Shown: positions 48,101 to 55,959, counted from the first letter of the stretch. The stretch is 64,000 nt of DNA from Zygnema cylindricum (GCA_037447655.1 JBBHKE010002197.1:105074-169073); one strand, 5' to 3'. Notes: a model not told the origin generated them from the sequence alone. Numbers and translations are program-made.

Positions 48101-51100
48101 CCGAAGCTGCGGAAAGTTTTTTTTAGTAAGAAATTTCAAAAATTTTACCCATTTTTTTTTTATCACCTTCTTTGAAAAAAAAAAAAAAAGAACGAGGCAT
48201 CTAGAATTTTACATGGAAGAAAGCCTTTTAGTTTCTATTTTTAAAAATTAGTTTTTTAATGTTTTTTTTTTTTTTTTTTTTTTTTTTTTTGGCGTGATTT
48301 AGAAGAAAACACAGAAAAAATACCTTTTTTCATCGACCCTTTTTTTTTTTTTTGCAGCGCAAAGGTATTCGACAAGGCGGCTTATTATTTCGAAAAAGTT
48401 TGAAAGTTTTCAAAAACTTTAGAAAGTTACAGAATGGGAAAACTTTTTGAGAAAGCGATCGAAAAATTACAAAATCCAATTTTTTTTTCAGGTGTCGACT
48501 CAAAATTGAGTCGAAGAATGGGAGAAATTGCATTTTTGAAATGGAGAAATTTATCTTTAAAAGAAAAAAAGGAAATTGAGAACAAAATTGATGTGGCCCT
48601 TTCTTTGATTGGGAATATTGAGGTGAGTTTTTTATATTTTAATATGGATTAAATTATATTTATTTTTTTCCGCGTTTTTAAGATTTTTCGATTGATTTTT
48701 GTAAACTTATTATTTCATTATTTACGTATTTTGTATTCATATATTTACAAAAAGAGGATTGGAGGTGGTGTTATATATACAATTTTACGGTTGCAAATTT
48801 AAAAGGCAAAAAAATAATAGACTCGAGATTTTTTGTTTTTATTTAAATTTTTAGAAAAGAGGGAATGGAGGAGTGGGAGAGAGAGAGGGACTATTGAATT
48901 CAAAATCACAACAACACTAATGCTTGAAATCTTGTGTTTTTTTCTTTTCCTTTTTTTAGGAAAAAGAGAACTTTCTTCTTCGCCACGGTTGTATCGAGGA
49001 GCTTTTAGATATTTACAGAAAAATGGAAAATTTTCCAAAAGAAGCGGATTTATTACGAAAACAAAAAAGATACCAGGAAGCCGCGGCCATTTATGAAAAC
49101 CTCGCAAAAAATACATTTTTTTCAAGAAACAATCTTTCTACTTCCTCTCTTTCTTCTTTTATTCCTCCTCTTCCTCCTCAAGAAGATTTTTTTTTCTTCA
49201 AAAAAAAAGCTTGTGAATGTTTTTTGATGGCAGCGAGAAAGGAATACGATTCTCAGAAAAAACTATCTTCTCAAAAATCGTCTTTTCCTCGCGAGTTGGA
49301 GAAGATTAAAACTCTTTCCAGTACGAAAGAGAAAGAGAGAGAGAGAGATTTTTTTGAGAATGTTGAAGTGAAGAGATTCCGAGATTTGGAGAAGGATAAA
49401 ACTGACGAATTCGACGAATTTGAAATTTCAACTATCTCTGGAGAAAATTCTGTCGATAAGAATGTTTTTCATCTTATTCAAAAAGCGAAAAATATAATTG
49501 GGCAATTGGGTATTTTTAATTCAGAAACTTCTATTGAAAAACGCGAAAATCTGCGAAACTTGTCTTTAGACGCAAGAGCCTTGGAGGCTGAAATTTTCCA
49601 AAACGTTTACGAACTTTTTAACTGTATAAACGAATTTGGAGAAATTTCAAACTATGGAGGTCTCACAGGGCAATTACAATGTTTTTCTGTCTTAATCCCC
49701 CTTTTTATGAACAGAAAAGTCACATTAGATTGGTCAGAATGGCTCAAAATCGTTGAAGAATATGTGGAACTTACCTATCCATTGTGTGACTTTTTACAAG
49801 AAAGATGGATGGACGTCAGGTTGACAGAAAAAGCTTTTTCTTTTCAAAATTTTCAAAAAGAAATGTACGAATCTGTCCAGAAATTCTTCAAAGTTGAGAA
49901 ACATTCTTGCCCGGGAATTTGTCTTTTACCCGAAAACGCCCCAGAAATGCTTTTTAAGGTGTTTGCCGTTAAAAAACACAAAGAACAAAAACCAAAAAGA
50001 TGTAAAGACCGGGAATCGTGGAGTCTTATCAAGGAAACTTTACCTGGTTCAAATGAAAAATATTTTCGGTGCCGAGAATCTGATATCGATGCGGCGATGA
50101 GAGCCGTCCTTCTTTTGGAAATTTTTGAATGCCTTGATTTTACAAATTCTGTAAATTTCAAAGATATGGGTCTGCAAATTCCATGTGCCTCTTTTTCCAT
50201 CAGAAATTGTAGACAGTCATCAAATTACCTTTACTCCCACGAACTTGTAACCGATGAAGTTTGTACGAAAAATTTGAAAATTTTGAATTTACAGGCAACT
50301 TTGGCTGCAATAAAGGCAAGCTTTTCTGAACTTTTCAAAAAAAATCAATATCTTTCAGGTTTTATATAAGCAAATTTGGCAAATTCTGTTTCTAACTGTA
50401 ATCAATTAAAACTCTAATTCGCAAACATTATTGCCCTAAAAACCCTAAAATGTTTGCCCTAACAAACTTTACCTTTATGGCTATCAAAAGAAGGAATAGT
50501 AAAGTGAAAAAATAATGCCTCGGAAAGATTCACAAAAGATATTTCAAGGTATTACAGGAATAGTGGATTCAACTTTTGTTTTGGATTCAGATTTCATGAC
50601 TTTTGTAAAACTAAATTTGACCTTTGAACTTCTTTGAATGGGTCTTTAGAAAAAAGCGTGGAAATAAAAATTATTTGTTTCCTTTCTGCTTTTAACCTCT
50701 TGACTGGTTATTTAATTGATTTGAATAAGTTGAGTTAAGTTTAACATTTGAGTTTTGAGTTGAATACTTGGAATTATAAGTCTTGTTTAACTTTCCGTGT
50801 CGTGAAAAAAATGAGGGAAAAACCTAAAAACTGCTTGAAACTTCATACTGTCTTGCAAACAAATTGAATAAAAAAGTAACTTAAGTATTTCTGGTTTGTA
50901 TTTTTCTGATTTGTCTTTTCTCAGGTCGAAATCTTAAGGGAAAACAAAGATATTCTTGATATCAATTTTCTCGTTTCGGGCGAAAAAAGACGTCACACAA
51001 TTTTGAAATACCGAAAATGGATTGAAACTTTTTTAACTAGTCTCCAGTTAAATTCTTCAAAATCAGTTGCAACCACGTTAAAAAGTGGAATTCCAAAATA

Positions 51101-51968
51101 TGCAATCGAAGAATTGATTACATCACAATGGTTTGGGAAAGAGTTTGTTCCCAAAAACGGAGCTGGAAAAGGCTATATAGCTTTAAAAGCGACTTTTTTT
51201 GTTCTTCTTTTTCAATCATCAAATAACACAATTTGGTGTTTGGAAAACGCATTTTCCAGAATAATTGACTTTCCTTTATTGGGAATTTTTGAAACACAGG
51301 AAGGTTATGAATTTGTTCATTTTCAGCTTATTTTAGCTTTTCAAAATGCCATAGAGGGAAACTTTTCGGGTTTCTTAAATAATGGGATGTCGTATCTTCA
51401 ATCTCTTTTAAACAACAAAATAGTAGAACAAAATCCTTGGGAAATTTTATGGTTTTTGGAAAGTTTGGTTGGGATTGCGATCGGTTTTAAAAACAGGGGA
51501 AATTGTCTATTTCAAGAACAAACTGTGAGAACTTTCTTGCAAAAATTTCCGAAACTTTGCAAAAAGATGGAAGAAGGTTTAGATATCGCATCGTTTTCAA
51601 TAGATCCTCTTTCCAGTCTTGGAGATTTGACCTTCGAGCTTTTACCGAAATTAACTCCTGAAAGTTTAAAAGGCATGAGCAGGTACACTCCTTTGCAAAT
51701 GGCGTATTTTCGAAAAGATTTTCTATCAGTTTTTTTCGATTATCACCTCCAGGAAAACGAAAGAAGAAAGTTTTTTGAAACGGATCCAGATGATTTGATG
51801 AATTTACTTTTGACTTATTCGGAAAAGACTTTTGAAGGTTTAGTTTTTATTAAAAAAGAATGTGAAAATCGATCTTTACCTTCCGTTGCGAAATATGCAA
51901 CGAAATTTGCGAAGATAAATTGTGAAGGAGAAATAAAATTTGAGGAAGAAATCGAGGATGATACTTGA
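34505..51968 (+). CDS. TRANK1-like SF1 (UvrD-type) helicase-domain protein, about 20 exons
   Basis: Exons that I can join in frame: 34505-34543, 35857-36018, 36353-36449, 37578-37879, 39972-40064, 40419-40628, 41408-41494, 41910-42245, 42839-43054, 43478-43532, 44160-44224, 44700-44864, 45009-45083, 45270-45383, 46125-46469, 46912-47167, 47996-48125, 48358-48622, 48960-50315 and 50925-51968. Together they encode about 1803 residues. All junctions are GT-AG except a probable GC-AG after 50315. The domain order is an N-terminal region typical of TRANK1-like proteins (WQVDV ... IIKVWDV), a complete SF1 core at about residues 200-765, then TPR-like helices. Such proteins are large, multi-copy in plants and fungi, and of unknown substrate; unwinding of nucleic acid is inferred from motifs only. 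One in-frame TGA (48401-48403) interrupts it, so this copy may be a pseudogene, or that codon may be an error. The first exon is the least certain: it lies next to a possible acceptor (gttaacag near 34482). Confidence 0.8.
34690..35115 (+). repeat. Intronic tandem repeat, unit about 60-65 bp
   Basis: Imperfect copies of a unit containing ATGATAATATGATCAT and AATCTTTGATAATATTGA fill much of the first intron of the helicase-like gene. The words are near-palindromic (TGATCA, TATGATCATA). Confidence 0.7.
35857..37879 (+). CDS. Helicase-like gene, N-terminal exons 2-4
   Basis: Exon 2 (35857-36018) encodes [20 protein letters not shown], a block near the start of TRANK1-like proteins. Exon 3 (36353-36449) encodes [14 protein letters not shown] and [10 protein letters not shown], the most recognisable pre-helicase motif of this family. 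Exon 4 (37578-37879) encodes a Lys-rich helix ([15 protein letters not shown]) and ends LSKEEQE, which in the family runs directly into the Walker A strand. Phases are 0, 1 and 0 and all fit. The role is probably a regulatory or partner-binding module before the motor; this is an inference. Confidence 0.78.
36535..36700 (+). repeat. Intronic tandem repeat, unit about 22-25 bp
   Basis: Repeats of a unit near TATAAATTTATAGGAATAGAA (variants ggaaaagaatataaatttg and gacaggaatagaataaa) in the third intron. Not coding. Confidence 0.6.
37190..37360 (+). repeat. (CT)n and (AT)n microsatellite in intron
   Basis: CA/TA-rich start, then long CT runs broken by TATATCT, then TTC and AAT triplets and TATA. 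Spurious Leu/Ser-rich open frames arise in all three plus-strand frames. Confidence 0.9.
38085..38168 (+). repeat. C-run followed by (CT)n microsatellite
   Basis: A run of C followed by about 38 CT units. A near-identical C-run plus (CT)n occurs at 38909-38980, each upstream or downstream of an LRR exon and both with the TTTTTCTCTCCCCCCCC-like lead, so the two look related by local duplication. Confidence 0.9.
38314..38457 (+). CDS. Stranded LRR exon A, two 24-residue plant-type repeats
   Basis: 144 nt between an acceptor (ttcgcag) and a donor (gtgagt), exactly two 72-nt units. With one leading base completing the previous codon it encodes [20 protein letters not shown] and [19 protein letters not shown], matching the plant-specific LRR consensus (N.L.G.(I/V/L)P..L..L..L). 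Both flanking introns are phase 2, the classic arrangement of LRR receptor exons. It lies inside an intron of the helicase-like gene whose flanking exons are phase 0: read from there it hits TAA at the sixth codon. It therefore cannot be a normal internal exon of that gene. Confidence 0.8.
38765..38836 (+). CDS. Stranded LRR exon B, one 24-residue repeat
   Basis: 72 nt between ttttcag and gtgagt, phase 2 on both sides. It joins exon A in frame (TT|G = Leu) to give [18 protein letters not shown] and the start of the next repeat. No further LRR exon was found before the Walker A exon at 39972. The pair is coherent and undamaged, so it is recent, or under selection, or part of an interleaved gene whose other exons lie elsewhere. 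Confidence 0.8.
38909..38981 (+). repeat. C-run followed by (CT)n microsatellite, second copy
   Basis: Same design as 38085-38168. It lies 70 bp after LRR exon B. Confidence 0.9.
39290..39610 (+). repeat. Degenerate tandem repeat, unit about 20 bp
   Basis: Many copies of a TTTTATAATCTGTTTTATAA-like word with substitutions, in the intron before the Walker A exon. Non-coding. Confidence 0.5.
39839..39893 (+). pseudogene. Truncated upstream copy of the Walker A exon
   Basis: A 46-bp stretch (39848-39893) is identical to 39974-40019 of the true exon, including its acceptor context (gattttccag versus taattttccag). It stops after GRSGT, just before the GKTT lysine-threonine part of the P-loop, and then runs into intron-like T-rich DNA. 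The offset is 126 bp, a local tandem duplication. Confidence 0.85.
39972..40628 (+). CDS. Helicase-like gene, Walker A and motif Ia exons
   Basis: Exon 39972-40064 (31 codons, phase 0) carries [12 protein letters not shown], the nucleotide-binding P-loop (about residues 211-221). Exon 40419-40628 (70 codons) carries [19 protein letters not shown], the motif Ia strand of TRANK1-like cores. Within the second exon a GGAGAGGGG-type microsatellite (40483-40552) is translated in frame as a Gly/Glu/Lys-rich insert of about 23 residues between the strand and motif Ia. That insert is peculiar to this copy as far as I can judge and probably forms a disordered surface loop. Confidence 0.82.
41259..41300 (+). 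pseudogene. Degenerate upstream copy of the 41408 exon start
   Basis: aaatttag followed by GGAGGTAGTCTCTTTTTCGGTGACC resembles the true exon start aatttag/GCGGGAGCGAGTAATCTTTTCGGTGACC about 148 bp downstream. Similarity ends about 30 bases into the exon. It has the same design as the truncated copies at 39839 and 45946. Confidence 0.6.
41408..42245 (+). CDS. Helicase-like gene, exons 7-8 (between motifs Ia and II)
   Basis: Exon 41408-41494 (29 codons) encodes a short polar stretch ([12 protein letters not shown]). Exon 41910-42245 (112 codons) encodes [20 protein letters not shown] and, near its end, [11 protein letters not shown] and [12 protein letters not shown]. These blocks are conserved positions in the TRANK1 family between motif Ia and the DExQ box. 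Both exons are in phase 0. Confidence 0.8.
42281..42545 (+). repeat. CT-rich then GGGGA-rich intronic low complexity
   Basis: A pyrimidine run (42281-42360) is followed by a purine run (42420-42540) in the same intron, so the pre-mRNA could fold into a long hairpin. Non-coding. Confidence 0.7.
42839..44224 (+). CDS. Helicase-like gene, motif II (DExQ) and III exons
   Basis: Exon 42839-43054 ends [10 protein letters not shown]: the DExQ Walker B box lies exactly at the splice junction. Exon 43478-43532 continues [11 protein letters not shown]. Exon 44160-44224 gives [15 protein letters not shown], the GDxxQ motif III (about residues 538-542). Phases are 0, 0/1 and 1/0 and all are consistent. 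The catalytic Asp, Glu and Gln are intact. Confidence 0.85.
44700..45383 (+). CDS. Helicase-like gene, motif IV exons 12-14
   Basis: Exon 44700-44864 encodes [14 protein letters not shown], the motif IV (UvrD-type N(Y/F)RS, about residues 585-589). Exon 45009-45083 encodes [10 protein letters not shown] and DGPRPVFLQ, a conserved family strand, and is noticeably richer in GC than its neighbours. Exon 45270-45383 encodes [11 protein letters not shown], equivalent to the family's FGAEQVILVR block. All are phase 0. Confidence 0.8.
45418..45590 (+). repeat. GGGAGA-rich minisatellite in intron
   Basis: A purine-only tract of GGAGAG and GGAGACG units directly after the donor of the exon ending at 45383. 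Spurious Arg/Glu and Pro/Ser open frames arise on the two strands. Confidence 0.9.
45946..46010 (+). pseudogene. Truncated upstream copy of the motif V exon, with stop
   Basis: ttattttcag followed by GATATACAAATCAAAGTGAAA parallels the true exon start ttattttcag/GAAATACAAAAAAAAGTGAAA about 176 bp downstream, and the intron sequence just upstream (taactatt, tttattt) is duplicated too. It reads IKVKFVIVV then meets TAA after about 20 codons, followed by a GT that could serve as donor (aaaggtta). Confidence 0.75.
46125..46469 (+). CDS. Helicase-like gene, motif V and VI exon
   Basis: 115 codons in phase 0. [17 protein letters not shown] is UvrD motif V (AKGxEF, about residues 690-695) and [19 protein letters not shown] is motif VI (LTRAR, about 756-760, with the arginine finger). 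With the upstream exons this completes the SF1 motif set, so the catalytic core of this gene is intact at residue level. Confidence 0.88.
46520..46690 (+). repeat. Pyrimidine-rich microsatellite (CTCTTT then CCCCCG)
   Basis: CT-rich, then CTTTCT, then GCCCCC and CCCCCT units: one of the few GC-rich tracts in the gene. On the minus strand it translates as poly-Gly, which is not a gene. Confidence 0.85.
46912..48622 (+). CDS. Helicase-like gene, TPR exons 16-18 with in-frame TGA
   Basis: Exon 46912-47167 gives [20 protein letters not shown], a TPR-like helix pair (W..(R/Q)GN.(L/F)F....Y..A/SI). Exon 47996-48125 (phase 1 to 2) gives [20 protein letters not shown]. Exon 48358-48622 gives [13 protein letters not shown], stop TGA (48401-48403), then [20 protein letters not shown] in the same frame. 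In TRANK1-like proteins this pair of helices is continuous, with a small or basic residue at the position of the stop. TPR arrays mediate protein binding. The exon boundaries at 48125 (TA|C) and 48622 are good; no splice solution removes the TGA and keeps the frame. Confidence 0.7.
47640..47800 (+). repeat. CT-rich intronic low complexity
   Basis: CCCTCC/CTTTCC-rich tract in the intron between 47167 and 47996; a similar tract lies at 47880-47990. Non-coding. Confidence 0.7.
48960..50315 (+). CDS. Helicase-like gene, large exon 19
   Basis: 452 codons, phase 0 from the acceptor ctttttttag. It begins with helices continuing the TPR array ([33 protein letters not shown]) and continues with a long, mostly helical, Lys/Glu/Ser-rich segment that I do not recognise beyond the family context. 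The frame stays open to a TAA at 50367-50369. Joining to 50925 needs either a GC donor at 50316 (AAG|gcaagc, phase 0, fits) or a GT donor at 50359 (phase 1, does not fit). The GC-AG solution is preferred. A CTCTTT/GAGAGA microsatellite is translated inside the exon (about 49330-49350). Confidence 0.7.
50925..51968 (+). CDS. Helicase-like gene, C-terminal exon 20
   Basis: 348 codons including a TGA stop; phase 0 after the acceptor tttctcag. It begins [19 protein letters not shown] and shows [20 protein letters not shown] and later [20 protein letters not shown]. It looks helical and matches the position of the C-terminal region of TRANK1-like proteins, which has no assigned activity. The exon ends EEEIEDDT then TGA, and the same frame continues open (see 51969-52172). 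Confidence 0.72.
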   Translation, partial: VEILRENKDILDINFLVSGEKRRHTILKYRKWIETFLTSLQLNSSKSVATTLKSGIPKYAIEELITSQWFGKEFVPKNGAGKGYIALKATFFVLLFQSSNNTIWCLENAFSRIIDFPLLGIFETQEGYEFVHFQLILAFQNAIEGNFSGFLNNGMSYLQSLLNNKIVEQNPWEILWFLESLVGIAIGFKNRGNCLFQEQTVRTFLQKFPKLCKKMEEGLDIASFSIDPLSSLGDLTFELLPKLTPESLKGMSRYTPLQMAYFRKDFLSVFFDYHLQENERRKFFETDPDDLMNLLLTYSEKTFEGLVFIKKECENRSLPSVAKYATKFAKINCEGEIKFEEEIEDDT

Positions 51969-52172
51969 ATGGATGCCCATGAAGAGGAAGAGAAGGGAAA
52001 GGAGGGAGAGGAGGCAAAGAAGGACAAGAAAGAGGAGGCAGAAGAGGACGAGGAGGAGAAGGATAAAAAGGAAAAGGAAGCGGAGCAAGAGAAGGAAGAC
52101 GGGGAGGAGGAAGAGAAAGAGGGAGAGAAAGAAAATGAAGGGATAGAGAAGGAGAGGGAAAGTCAGCTGTAA
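51969..52172 (+). other. In-frame acidic extension after the TGA (67 codons)
   Basis: Directly after the TGA at 51966-51968 the same frame starts with ATG and runs 67 codons of almost pure Glu/Lys with Asp to a TAA at 52170-52172. The DNA is a GAGGAAGAG-type purine tract, which is open in several frames by composition alone, so coding is not established. If the TGA is read through, the protein gains a charged tail of a kind common at eukaryotic C-termini. Confidence 0.3.
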
Positions 52173-52174
52173 AG

Positions 52175-53170
52175 ACTCATCAATCTTGGGTTCGAAAGCA
52201 AATGGTGAGAAAGAAAACCAAATTTGGTATTTGTTTTCCTATTTTGACTCTCAAAGGCATAGGGGAAGGGGGGTGAGGAGAGAGAGAGAGAGAGAGAGAG
52301 GTAAAGAGGAGGAAAATAATCATAGTTTTCCTATTTTGACTCCCTTCAGAACTCTTATCGACGAAGTTGTCAAAAGGAAGAAAACTTGTCGGCCGAAAAC
52401 GTAGAAACTCAATGTCCATCCTTTTTTGGTTAGAAAATGAGTTCGAATTCGCCATTCAAGTTCTTGTGAAGGGTAATTGTGCACTTGAAAATTCAAACTA
52501 CGGAAAAAAAAAAAATAGCGAATTTTTGGCAATTTTTTTTGGAGTTTCGGTTTCAGTTTTGGTGAAAATGTTTCGAGTCGAGCTTCGACAAATTTTTTTG
52601 AAGTTCCAGTTTTAGTTCTGACGAAGGTTTTGAAGCTTTCAATTTGAGTTTTCACGAAAAAAATGACTGGAAAATTTTGACGAGATCGATTTTAAAAGCT
52701 TTTGTAAAATATGTTAATAGTTTAAAAATGTGTGTTTTGAGGACAAAAATGGTTTACTATAATAGTTTACAAATCAGAAATACCTTTAACAACGATAGAT
52801 TTGGTAAATAGAAATGGTGAGAAGGTAAACCCTAAAAAGGAAACTGTAGAGACATTTGATGCTTTTTTTTTTCATGGGATTTAACTAGTTGTAAACTGAG
52901 TCTAATTGGAAGATACTTTTCTTTTTTTTCTTTCCTTGCTGTTTTAAAATTTTGCGTGCGAAGGAAATTTGCGTTCATTTCTGGGGGGTTAAATGGAGCG
53001 ATTAGGTAAAAAATAAAAACTTTTGCAAAAGATATTTTTGTGTATCGATATAACGATGAATTGATTCACTTTCGTGTGTCATTTCCAATTCAACTGTAAT
53101 AGTAACAATTGAACCGTAACATTACCCATAATGTACAATAATAAGAGTGTCACACTAAATAATGATGGTA
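52175..53170. other. Downstream region of the helicase-like gene
   Basis: No exon is established. At 52346 an acceptor-like cttcag followed by AACTCTTATCGACGAAG echoes the start of the exon at 41910 over about 15 bp. At 54017 a candidate ttttcag exon of 19 codons ends in TAG. Neither can be linked to the gene with a supported donor. Confidence 0.3.
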
Positions 53171-53179
53171 CGTTTCAAT

Positions 53180-53255
53180 GAGCCGGCCAAGATTTGATCC
53201 TGAGACCTTTCGTTGTAGTCGTGCGAACGCGCTAACCAATGCGCCAATCGTGGTT
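53180..53255 (-). repeat. tRNA-derived sequence (degenerate)
   Basis: On the minus strand it shows an A box (TGGCGCATTGGTTAGCGCG) and a B box-like GGATCAAATC, with GCCGGCTC at the 3' acceptor side as in the 22693-22765 sequence. The anticodon arm is not convincing. Likely a SINE head or tRNA pseudogene of the same family as at 22693. Confidence 0.45.
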
Positions 53256-53394
53256 GTGAGTCATTTTTATTAGCTATTTTAGTGTGGATTCGGGTATCAA
53301 TTGGTACATTTTTCGTATGTCGACAAGATCTCTATTTTATCAACAAAATTGATATAGAAGTGATCAATTGAGTCCATTTGTCCATATCCACTGA

Positions 53395-53770
53395 TCATTT
53401 GAGCCCATGTATCTATATCCACCTCTCTTTTTCCATGTCTACCTCTCTCTGTTTTCCAACTTCACCTCTACCTCTTGCTTACCTTTACTTCTCCCTTCTG
53501 CCCATCGTTACCTTTTCTTTCCCCATCCGTTTTCTACATGTATTCCTCTCTTTTTTCCCTATCTCCACCTCTCTTTCTCTTCATCTCTACCTCTATTTAC
53601 CTCTACCACTCCTTTTCCCTATCTCTACCTCTCTCTCCTACCCCCCCCCCCCTCTACCTCTACCGTTTCGTTGTAAGTCAGTCTCTTTCCCCGTCTCTAT
53701 TCTCCTTTTTATATATCAACACCTCTCTCCCTTCTCCCCTATCTCTACCTCTTCCTTTTCCACAAATATT
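53395..53770 (+). repeat. CT-rich minisatellite (TCTACCTCTC units)
   Basis: Repeats of a 15-25 bp pyrimidine unit with interspersed A (tctccacctctctttttccc-like). Several Leu/Ser/Pro open frames on the plus strand are artefacts of it. Confidence 0.8.
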
Positions 53771-54263
53771 CAGAACCCAACAAGCTCCTAAGTTTCTTTT
53801 GCATATAACAAATTGCTAAATTTACTACATTAATACTGTAGAGCACGCCTTCATTAAGGTGGTGACAAAAATTACACAAACATTACAAAAAATAAAGAAA
53901 AAATACGATAAATTTTCAATTTGGTTGCGAATGACGTAGCCGGTGTGTGTGAGGAGAAAAAGGGCGGTTACATATCTGCCTAGTGCTTAATTTTTTATTT
54001 TTTTATTTGATTTTCAGATTTACTGCTCTTCACCTCTTCGTCTTGGTTTTGTCGACAATCAACCGTACGATTAGAACTCATCTTCCACACTAATAGAAAA
54101 AACAATTGTATCTAGCTGAATCTACAGTACCGGGCGACAGATTATAATTTCATAACGTACCTTCTTACGAATTTTATATGTACGGCAACGCACCGACGCA
54201 TTGTGCGGATTTCATCTCACTGTCAGCTTGCATAATTTTTAATGTACGGCAATGCATCGACGC

Positions 54264-54621
54264 TAGTGTTGGGTATCGGGTAAATTCATATCGCGATAAT
54301 TGCGATATTCGATATATCGAATATCAATCGAGCAGATTTCTCGATATATCGTACCAGGACCAACATAAATTATCGCGATATGTATCGCAAAAATATGGGT
54401 GTCCGTACAGTCATAGTACGGAAAATCGTACGGGGTTTTTGAAAAAAAAAAGGAATTTTTTTTATGGCTCGATATATCGGCGATACGTTATATCGGCGAT
54501 ATATCGCCAATATATCGCGATAATTTGGTTTTCGATATATCGAAGCGATATATCGATTATCGGGTACCTGAAATTCGATATATATCGAATATTGGCAAAA
54601 GGTCTTCGATACTCAACACTA
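54264..54621. mobile_element. hAT-like non-autonomous element relic, 358 bp
   Basis: Left end TAGTGTTGGGTATCGGG at 54264 and right end TCGATACTCAACACTA at 54621 are imperfect inverted repeats of the same type as the 12540-13360 element. The interior is packed with CGATATATCG words. Flanking 8-mers (ATCGACGC and ATAATTTC) do not match, so one side has been rearranged or another element is involved. A further hAT-like end (ccgatacacta) lies at 54810-54820, and the segment 54622-54820 may be a second, degraded copy. Confidence 0.55.
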
Positions 54622-54820
54622 ATAATTTCGCATTAACTATAGTAAATCTTTATATTTATATAAATATATATTTGTATAAATATCGCCAAGATTTATCGAA
54701 CCGGTGTTATCACGATAAAAATTATCGGTTTTTATCGCGATAGCACCAGTACCGATACACTGGCCCAGTATATTGGTAATCGGTAGGTCAAGGTACATAT
54801 TGGTTATCGCCGATACACTA

Positions 54821-55378
54821 CACTGCCAATCGTTATTAGCCTAGTGTACGCTTATTCCGTCCCGCTTTTTTCTTTTTTTAATTCTCCATTAGCGTAGTTC
54901 ATTCGATTTTTTTCTTTACTCTATTTGGGGCTAATTTTGTAGTGCCGTACAAAATGGAAGTACGTCATCTTTTAAATAGTGTGGTGTACGGTCAGAGTCA
55001 GACCGTACAAAAACGTACCTTTTTAAGTGAAAAAGTACAATTCATTATGTTTAGTAGCCGCGGACGCATGAGAATGTGCGGTCTAAAAACGGGATCAAAT
55101 CGGGTTGTCAAATATCACGTTCGCATATATTCGTCCAACAATCACGTTTCAACCGTGTGAATGTACGATTTGTGTATGATTTGTCATATTTTGTACAAAT
55201 ACCTATATTAGTGCAAGCATGTTTGCGACCGACATTTGCTTTTTTCAAAGACCCAAATTAGAATTATTAAACAATTAGTATGTTTTTTTTCAAAATTTTC
55301 AAATTCTTAATTAGCGTAAACCACGGTAATTATTCATATACGCTAAAGAAACTTCTACGCTAATAGCGATTGGCGGTG
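54821..55378. mobile_element. TA-flanked MITE, 558 bp (cluster member 1)
   Basis: Ends CACTGCCAATCGTTATTAGC and GCTAATAGCGATTGGCGGTG, flanked by TA at 54819-54820 and 55379-55380. End sequences are like those of the 198-bp MITE at 32852, but the interior is longer. No coding sequence. Confidence 0.8.
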
Positions 55379-55385
55379 TACACTA

Positions 55386-55926
55386 CACCGCGAATCGTTA
55401 TTAGTGTCAAAGTCACTAATTTGGGTTCTTAAAATTTTGATTTTTTTTGTTCAAATAGGATACATGATTTTAATTTTTCCTTGACGTTAATTAAAGTACC
55501 GTACAAAATAGCGTAACGCCCGAAAGTACAATAAAATATAAATAGTGTGGTGTACGGTCGATGTTGGACCGTACATAAATGTACCTTTTTGAGTGAAAAT
55601 TTACAAAAAATGAATTAAATCAGACGCGCACGCATAGGAACGTGCGCTCAAAAAAACGGGATTAGTTTGACACGAAAATTAGTATTGCATGTACGGATAT
55701 TTTAAATTCGCGACGGCGTACGATTTCTTATATTTTGTACGGATACATATAGTAATGTATATAATCGTACGGCGAATATTCCATTTTTGCTGTTCCCAAA
55801 TTAGCATAAACGCCGAAATTAGAATACACCTTTTTTTTGAAAAATTTCAAATTCTTAATTAGCATCAATTACGGTAAATTTTCTTCAACACTATTTAAAC
55901 TTTGATACTAATTACGATTCGCGGTG
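55386..55926. mobile_element. TA-flanked MITE, 541 bp (cluster member 2)
   Basis: Starts CACCGCGAATCGTTATTAGTG, ends ACTAATTACGATTCGCGGTG, TA on each side (55384-55385 and 55927-55928). Reverse-complement homologue of 33057-33594 over its full length, including the block CGTACGGCGAATATTCC, so the two are copies of one family. Confidence 0.85.
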
Positions 55927-55959
55927 TACTGTACTTTTTACACACCGACAAATGTACTA

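Noticed and set aside
48398-48432. A 35-nt micro-intron that would remove the in-frame TGA
   Set aside because: Removal shifts the frame and destroys the downstream TPR-like sequence.
50440-50470. CCCTAAA-like words resembling plant telomere repeats
   Set aside because: Only two or three scattered, imperfect copies in AT-rich intron.
54017-54075. Last exon of the helicase-like gene (19 codons to TAG)
   Set aside because: Acceptor is plausible, but no donor in the right phase links it to the gene.
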